NCBI GenBank assembly: GCA_044238965.1
Contig: JBIICJ010000138.1
Location: forward strand, 1-11,610
DNA length: 11,610 nt
Reading direction: 5' to 3'
Source of the DNA: Micavibrio_B sp044238965
GTDB taxonomy: Bacteria; Pseudomonadota; Alphaproteobacteria; Micavibrionales; Micavibrionaceae
Shown here: positions 8,001 through 11,610 of the stretch, in pieces
How the letters are laid out: every line of letters begins with the position of its first letter
Position numbering within the stretch: the first letter of the stretch is position 1
Notes under the pieces: generated by a model
What the model saw: the letters and a program-made list of their open reading frames with translations, nothing else
What the model was told of the DNA's origin: nothing
Databases searched by the model: none
Program-made: the position numbers and the translations under genes

Positions 8001-8882
8001 AGCACCTTGTGATTGCTTTTGTAGTTGTGCTTGTTTATAAGCTATATCTGCTCTTTCATCATCTGTAAGCCCTGTTACAGATTTATCATACTTACTGTAG
8101 ATATCTCTATGATTAATAAAGTCAGGCATTGTGTTTGGAGCATCACCACCTATATATGCACCTATTTGTGCTATAGGAGGATTACCAAAGTCTGTAAGCT
8201 GTTTAAGTTTTTTAGTTTCTCCACCTTTCCTCTGTTTATAGTTTTTATTCACTGTAGCTTTATATGCTTGTGGAGATGAATGTGTAGAGAGGATCTCTGG
8301 AACTGTAAGAGGGCTAGGTTTACCTTGTGCATCAGTGGTTACATAAGGTCTGTAGTAATTAAAGAAGTAGTCTGCATAAGGTAGATGTTCATGAGCTTCA
8401 TTTATAGATTTTCCTTTTAGCTCATTATACTTAGCAATATTCTTGTCTATTCCAGAAATATTCCAAAGTTTAGCATCTATTCTTGCAGAATCTCCTAAAG
8501 CCATAGCTACATCATCTGCTGATATTCCTGGAAAATCTGCTTGTAGATCTTTTGCACGCTGTTGTATTTTCTTTTTACTAGTTACATCATAACCAGAAGC
8601 TGTTAATTCTTTTGATGTAACAGGAGCGTTACTTGTATTCATACCTCCACTAACACCTCCTTTATCTTTACCACAACCAGGTTTCCAACCTTTTCCTCTA
8701 CAGTTTTCCTTATCTTTCATAAAATCTAGATAGGCATTCTGGGCTTTAGGTACAGCTTTACCAATTTTAGCTTTTCTAAATTCTTTACCGTGAGCTTTTT
8801 GAAAAGCCTCTTCTGTAGGATATTTCTTGTAGAATTCCTTCTCAGATTTAACACCAGCGATTTTTAAAATTTCTGCTTTCAT
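5001..8882 (-). CDS. 1293-residue modular phage virion protein with glycine-rich segment, function unknown
   Basis: The ORF is complete, ATG 8882-8880 to TAA 5003-5001. The in-frame stop of the preceding gene lies 9 bases upstream and this is the first ATG after it. Visible modules are as follows. Residues 1-45 are a charged helical N-terminus (ILKIAGVKSEKEFYKKYPTE, then HGKEFRKAKIGK). C61 and C70 form a CX8C motif, the only cysteines in the protein. Residues 290-410 are Gly/Ser/Gln-rich low complexity. Residues 555-622 are a Gly/Ala-rich helix-forming stretch. Residues 715-850 are a conserved-looking block (WGGYAEPISYNPY, ETVMFRGKSHEE, NMVVFGNLKIP, KAKGKKFKNYVADL) interrupted by an acidic Tyr/Asp segment at 771-790. 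Residues 1040-1230 are helical and end in ENLYKYRFDPSGRAINMNP. I recall the last two blocks from uncharacterised proteins of crAss-like and environmental phages. A virion cargo or tail-associated role is inference. A terminator follows directly. Confidence 0.9.
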   Translation of the reverse strand: MKAEILKIAGVKSEKEFYKKYPTEEAFQKAHGKEFRKAKIGKAVPKAQNAYLDFMKDKENCRGKGWKPGCGKDKGGVSGGMNTSNAPVTSKELTASGYDVTSKKKIQQRAKDLQADFPGISADDVAMALGDSARIDAKLWNISGIDKNIAKYNELKGKSINEAHEHLPYADYFFNYYRPYVTTDAQGKPSPLTVPEILSTHSSPQAYKATVNKNYKQRKGGETKKLKQLTDFGNPPIAQIGAYIGGDAPNTMPDFINHRDIYSKYDKSVTGLTDDERADIAYKQAQLQKQSQGASGGGPDISGMLNQLGSIVGGAKGDNVDIDVAKTNMGGMSVGTSIGRTGKKVHKMQIANPPGGGIGLNAQPSGAFDWTAGSGGITGQQSMPTMPGGNAQGMFIMDPNQTGTLEQQIAGSQNAVKPSKTKDISKYFGLAGKLYEGFQALKEEKRQRKRAESTAKISDLTLQAASSRPEQIKRRYVRPEDALVQPNQLSPSYGVGTNYLAKDGTTVSQIGGNPTEIQNMYNPGDLYSHLGYEPMSESDIIKQYRQGGYYRMQTGGGLPWDAIGQLGSGIGSAATGDNAGGDVGGDIGGAVGEAAGNIIAPGVGGAAGKAIGQTLGTITGGLLDKNKRKMEAAQKRTRENLEKAAFQSGAQAIQTRNNMYMEEGGWVSHDWQPQVITKFGEYDMQDLLKRDPMMDTLRTGGRITQNNIFPQDQYALGGELKTTWGGYAEPISYNPYMPGTGETVMFRGKSHEESDGNGHTGIGVKYGEGGHDSYTDYAEYGSRDADADVEVERGEPATEMIDPQTGEKNMVVFGNLKIPNHFLDQIGDKKAKGKKFKNYVADLGKDEAKQNKIIEKATNELDSLEVYTPFDKLKFDALQATIQGANMKLKEAALRKSNASSVQNAINETAEEYGIDADALAKGKYKIDKEAMKEQAKWGKYIPQAQKGKRNVKGGEPKMETLPSGEKKFTHDDGSYYIVHKDRSRTEYDKAGKVVRETGKKFDTRARHEVTVTKALPSEVPIDPIQLTGNAFDENLYKKKPFDWMPYVNQALEYLRPTDQEEFDYSQTYPEMMALAMNQLEPVQAQLYRPDLGIPMDISLQDQLNANQADFNALQRQMGYNPEALSALAAQKYAANSKVLADQFRLNQAEKQRVYEGNRALLNDAQLKNLGILDTQMVRGEEAKSKTKQQALEAMKSVADKIAKNKLENRTLGIMENLYKYRFDPSGRAINMNPLAQFSTSGGKSGGTSLSGIPEDWIALYDAEGNFQGTKKKSKKSEDSGRNGKIVRAIKNL
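7017..7220 (-). other. Glycine-zipper-like segment inside the 1293-residue protein
   Basis: Residues 555-622 are about one third glycine, with alanine and isoleucine spaced as GxxxG and GGxxGxAxG runs (GGAVGEAAGNIIAPGVGGAA is typical). The segment ends abruptly at a basic patch, DKNKRK. Such stretches can form membrane-inserting or self-packing helices. They occur in phage proteins that act at the host envelope. The function here is inferred from composition only. Confidence 0.6.
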
Positions 8883-8886
8883 ATTG

Positions 8887-8894
8887 CAAATTTA
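8887..8894 (-). promoter_or_regulatory. Possible -7 element (TAAATTTG) before the 1293-residue protein gene
   Basis: TAAATTTG fits the Bacteroidota -7 consensus TAnnTTTG. It begins with the TAA stop codon of the upstream gene and ends 4 bases before the next ATG, so transcripts from it would be leaderless or nearly so. The only upstream TTG candidates sit about 16 bases or less away, shorter than the usual spacer. One such match is expected by chance about every 1.5 kb per strand in DNA this AT-rich. Confidence 0.25.
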
Positions 8895-11610
8895 ATTATA
8901 TTTATCCAACCAACCACCTGTTGATTTTTTATTTGTTTTTTTGGTTTGTGTAACATTACCGTATGATCCAGGATATCCTCTTTGTGACATCTCTTGAGCA
9001 AATCTATCACTTTCTTCTTGAGATGTGAATCTTCTGTTTGCCCAGTCTTTACTTTCAGGACTATAATAACTCACCTCATAATCACCCATCTGTATACCAG
9101 GAAGTTCTATATCAGGAGTTTGTATTGTTCTAAGACTAAGAGAAGGAGTGTAAGATGATCTTATAGGTTCCATCTTTGACACCTTCTTTTTTAATGTAGG
9201 TTGTTCTGGTTTAGGTTCTGATTTTTTAGGTTGTTCTTTAGATTTTTTTCCTATGTTACTATGAAATTTATCAAAAGATTCTTGTAGTTGTTTTAATCTA
9301 GGATCATTAGGATTATATTTTTTCTTATTGTATATAACTGGCTGCACTGGTTGTTTATATATTTCATTGGCTGCTGCACCATATGTATAATTAGTATAAT
9401 CCTTTTTCTTTTTTGTTTTATTTTTTAAAACTTTATTTACATATTCAGAATCTTCACTAGAAATATGTGTTTCTCCAACATTGTAAGGTTGATCAAATGC
9501 ATAATATGTATGTCCTATTGGTTTTATATTAGGATTATAAATACCTAAAAATGTATCTGGACCAATATCACTATGAGTATAATGACTTGAGGACCCTGTT
9601 ACAGGATCATAAATAGTATAGTTAGACTCATCTAGTTTACCTTTATACGTTCCCCAGTATTGTTTTATTCTTCCATCAGGAAGTTTCTTTTCAATAGGTT
9701 CTTCAAAATCTTTAAAGTGTTTACCTGTATTTCTATTAAATGCATCTAGTGCTTTAGGATCTCCTTTTTCAGCCATTCCTACATCATACATGTAATCATT
9801 AAAATCTTTAAATTTTCCTTTCTTCTTATCTTTTTTGTATTGATCTTCATCAAAAGACCAATGAGGAAAATCTCGTTGTAATTTTAGTTTCTTTTCATAA
9901 TCCTGTTTTGTTGTTACTTTTGTTCCTGGCCAGTGCCATGGATTTAAACTTTTATTATATGTAGAAAGACTATCAGTATAAAGTTTAAGTCTTGGATCAT
10001 TAGGATCGTTTACATATACAGGAGCAACCTTCCTTCCTTTCTGAGCCATAGGGTATTCTGTAACCTTCTTTCCTTTGAACTTATATTCTTGCTCAGGATA
10101 CATCATCTGTGTATCTCCTTCATCAGAGATTCCTAATACAGGATAGGGAACTCCTTGCATGGTTATTTGATTAGAACCTATTTCTGTTATCTCTCCAGGA
10201 TGTGCCCATTGTCCTCTGTCATCTTTAATTACACCACCTTTTTTATACTGACCTCTCCATCCTGTATTATATTGTTTATTATATTCTTGTATGTAATTTT
10301 GTAAGCTTTTAAATTGTTCGGAACTAAGATTTTCCATATTAGTAAAAGGAAAAGACTTATCAATTTCAAAAGCTTTTGTTCCTCTTGGTCCAACTAATGT
10401 TACACCACTTACACTAGGTTTGTTTGATTTAGTCCAAAACATAACATCTTGTAAATTATCTTTTCTAGAAGGTCCTCCTGAAACATTAGGATTTTTTCTA
10501 TGGTAATTTAAATCTTCATAATATTTTTTAAACCAATCTTCATAGTTACCTGATTCAAAGCTTAAATTTGGTGCTGATTTAAATTGAAAATTTCCATACT
10601 CTTTACTAGAAGTTGGTCCTGGATTTCTAAATAAAAATCCATATTGAGGAACAGGATGTTCTCCAGTTGATCTATATCCATAATCTTCTAAAGGAATATG
10701 TGTTGCTTGATATTCAGCTATAGAAGCAGGATTTGTAAAATCTACTCCTGCATTCATCATATTATCAGCTTCAGATATTGTTTGACCGTATGCAGGTTTA
10801 TTCATATCATAAGAACGTCCTGTATATTCTTGTTTACCAATACCTGTTTCTGGTAGTTTTCCTCTTACATTTCTAAATCCAGTATGTCTTCTATCTAAAG
10901 CCAACTTAGTTAAAGTATTTGTTTTTTCTGTACTTCTTGCAGCATAGTTAACATCACCAAGATTAAACTCTTTACCTATTAAACCTTCTTTTTGTAATCC
11001 TTTAACAAATTGTCTTCTTCCTAAATATCCTGACATATCTTTCCATTGTTCAGGAGTTATTTTTGGAAGAGTTACATTCTCTACAGAAGAACTTATAGAT
11101 GATGTAGGTTTAGGAACTTCTTTATATCCTCTTAGCCAATGAGGTGTTTGTTTAAGAAATAAACCTGTTGTTTTTGAAACTTCTCTATAACCTTCTGGTG
11201 TAATCTCGTATATTTTTAAATTTGGATTTTTTAAATTAATAGGGTTTGTTGTAAATATTTCTTTATCTCCTATCCCAAAACTTTTAAAAATACTAGGTTC
11301 ATTTTTAACTTCTGCTATATAACCTTGACCATAGGCACCTGGAGTAGAACCTTTAACAAAATGAGGTTTAGGAAAACTATTCCTATCACTACTTCTTAGA
11401 AATTTACTTTTTAATAAATCTTCTTTTCCTGATTTTCCAATACCTCTATATAAAGCATTAGGATCTTCTATTAATAAATAAGGATCTTGTTTTAAAGCCC
11501 AGGGATTTAATTTATATGTTTTAGAAAGTAATCCTGATTCCATAGATTGAGCTACTTTACCAGGAACTTTCATAGCACTTCCTAATGGATCAAATCCAAG
11601 AGCACCTGTT
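8892..11610 (-). CDS. Large modular phage virion protein, 5' end probably beyond the window (partial)
   Basis: The stop TAA is at 8894-8892. The first Met in the window is at 11573-11571 (893 residues), but the frame stays open for 12 further codons to the edge (TGALGFDPLGSA) and reads like protein. The true start is therefore probably outside. An AGGAAG upstream of 11573 leaves that start possible. Numbering from that Met: residues 17-30 (SKTYKLNPWALKQD) and 38-95 (ALYRGIGKSG, then FVKGSTPGAYGQGYIAEV) form a block faintly like ADP-ribosyltransferases. Residues 446-515 (GGVIKDDRGQWAHPGEITEI to KKVTEYPMAQKGRK) form a module I recall from uncharacterised crAss-like and environmental phage proteins. 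PNDPRLK occurs twice, at 524-530 and 755-761. Residues 775-800 are a Lys/Pro/Glu-rich linker, and the end is basic (KKTNKKSTGGWLDKYN). It has no cysteine and no membrane segment in the visible part. It leads directly into the 1293-residue gene 9 bases on. It is probably a virion protein. Confidence 0.85.
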   Translation of the reverse strand, partial: TGALGFDPLGSAMKVPGKVAQSMESGLLSKTYKLNPWALKQDPYLLIEDPNALYRGIGKSGKEDLLKSKFLRSSDRNSFPKPHFVKGSTPGAYGQGYIAEVKNEPSIFKSFGIGDKEIFTTNPINLKNPNLKIYEITPEGYREVSKTTGLFLKQTPHWLRGYKEVPKPTSSISSSVENVTLPKITPEQWKDMSGYLGRRQFVKGLQKEGLIGKEFNLGDVNYAARSTEKTNTLTKLALDRRHTGFRNVRGKLPETGIGKQEYTGRSYDMNKPAYGQTISEADNMMNAGVDFTNPASIAEYQATHIPLEDYGYRSTGEHPVPQYGFLFRNPGPTSSKEYGNFQFKSAPNLSFESGNYEDWFKKYYEDLNYHRKNPNVSGGPSRKDNLQDVMFWTKSNKPSVSGVTLVGPRGTKAFEIDKSFPFTNMENLSSEQFKSLQNYIQEYNKQYNTGWRGQYKKGGVIKDDRGQWAHPGEITEIGSNQITMQGVPYPVLGISDEGDTQMMYPEQEYKFKGKKVTEYPMAQKGRKVAPVYVNDPNDPRLKLYTDSLSTYNKSLNPWHWPGTKVTTKQDYEKKLKLQRDFPHWSFDEDQYKKDKKKGKFKDFNDYMYDVGMAEKGDPKALDAFNRNTGKHFKDFEEPIEKKLPDGRIKQYWGTYKGKLDESNYTIYDPVTGSSSHYTHSDIGPDTFLGIYNPNIKPIGHTYYAFDQPYNVGETHISSEDSEYVNKVLKNKTKKKKDYTNYTYGAAANEIYKQPVQPVIYNKKKYNPNDPRLKQLQESFDKFHSNIGKKSKEQPKKSEPKPEQPTLKKKVSKMEPIRSSYTPSLSLRTIQTPDIELPGIQMGDYEVSYYSPESKDWANRRFTSQEESDRFAQEMSQRGYPGSYGNVTQTKKTNKKSTGGWLDKYN
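9291..9311 (-). repeat. Internal repeat copy 2 (PNDPRLK motif)
   Basis: This encodes PNDPRLK at residues 755-761 of the right-hand protein (numbered from the Met at 11573), within VIYNKKKYNPNDPRLKQLQE. It matches the copy at 9984-10004 at most of 21 bases. The protein context is also similar: a Tyr/Val/Asn lead-in, then an amphipathic helix (QLQESFDKFH here, LYTDSLSTYN in the other copy). Confidence 0.6.
9984..10004 (-). repeat. Internal repeat copy 1 (PNDPRLK motif)
   Basis: This encodes PNDPRLK at residues 524-530, within VYVNDPNDPRLKLYTDSLST. It follows directly after the MAQKGRK end of the 446-515 module. The second copy lies 231 residues downstream. The pair suggests two homologous domain borders or a repeated binding element within the protein. 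Confidence 0.6.

Noticed and set aside
11571..11573. ATG at 11573 as the true start of the right-hand protein, with AGGAAG upstream
   Set aside because: Not fully excluded, but the frame stays open to the window edge with protein-like residues, and the other starts in this window do not use Shine-Dalgarno sequences. It is therefore annotated as 5'-partial.
1..11610. Prophage or host-chromosome origin
   Set aside because: There is no integrase, repressor, attachment site, tRNA or host metabolic gene. The block of giant unknown ORFs fits a phage genome, although integration cannot be ruled out from this window.

Overview
The window is a dense, AT-rich block (roughly one third G+C by eye) from what looks like the late or structural region of a tailed bacteriophage infecting a Bacteroidota host. 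It is most likely a crAss-like phage or a close environmental relative. Three things point there. The genes are four very large, back-to-back ORFs of unknown enzymatic function, all on one strand. They carry segments I recognise from memory as recurring in uncharacterised proteins of such phages, for example the first ~125 residues of the 917-residue protein and the closing ENLYKYRFDPSGRAINMNP segment of the 1293-residue protein. The starts lack Shine-Dalgarno sequences, and the one clear promoter has the Bacteroidota form TTTG-N20-TAnnTTTG. No terminase, portal, capsid, polymerase or host gene is present, so the lineage call is inference, not proof.

Layout: everything is transcribed leftward (minus strand). 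In transcription order: (1) a protein of at least 893 residues, probably longer and cut at its 5' end by the window edge (8892-11610); (2) a 1293-residue protein (5001-8882), starting 9 bases after the previous stop; (3) an 87-base gap that holds a strong intrinsic terminator with an apparent promoter built into it; (4) a 917-residue, mostly helical protein (2160-4913); (5) a protein that starts 3 bases later, has several small-residue-rich hydrophobic segments, and runs off the left edge after 718 codons (1-2156). About 99% of the window is coding. I find no RNA genes, insertion sequences, CRISPR arrays or rightward genes.

The four products are best read together as virion components: internal or tail-associated 'cargo' or ejection proteins. 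This is inferred from size, grouping, Gly/Ala-rich amphipathic segments in two of them, and an almost total lack of cysteine. I count two cysteines in about 3,820 visible residues, both in one CX8C motif. The terminator-promoter hinge would separate the supply of proteins 3 and 4 from that of proteins 1 and 2. None of the proteins can be given a firm molecular function from sequence alone.
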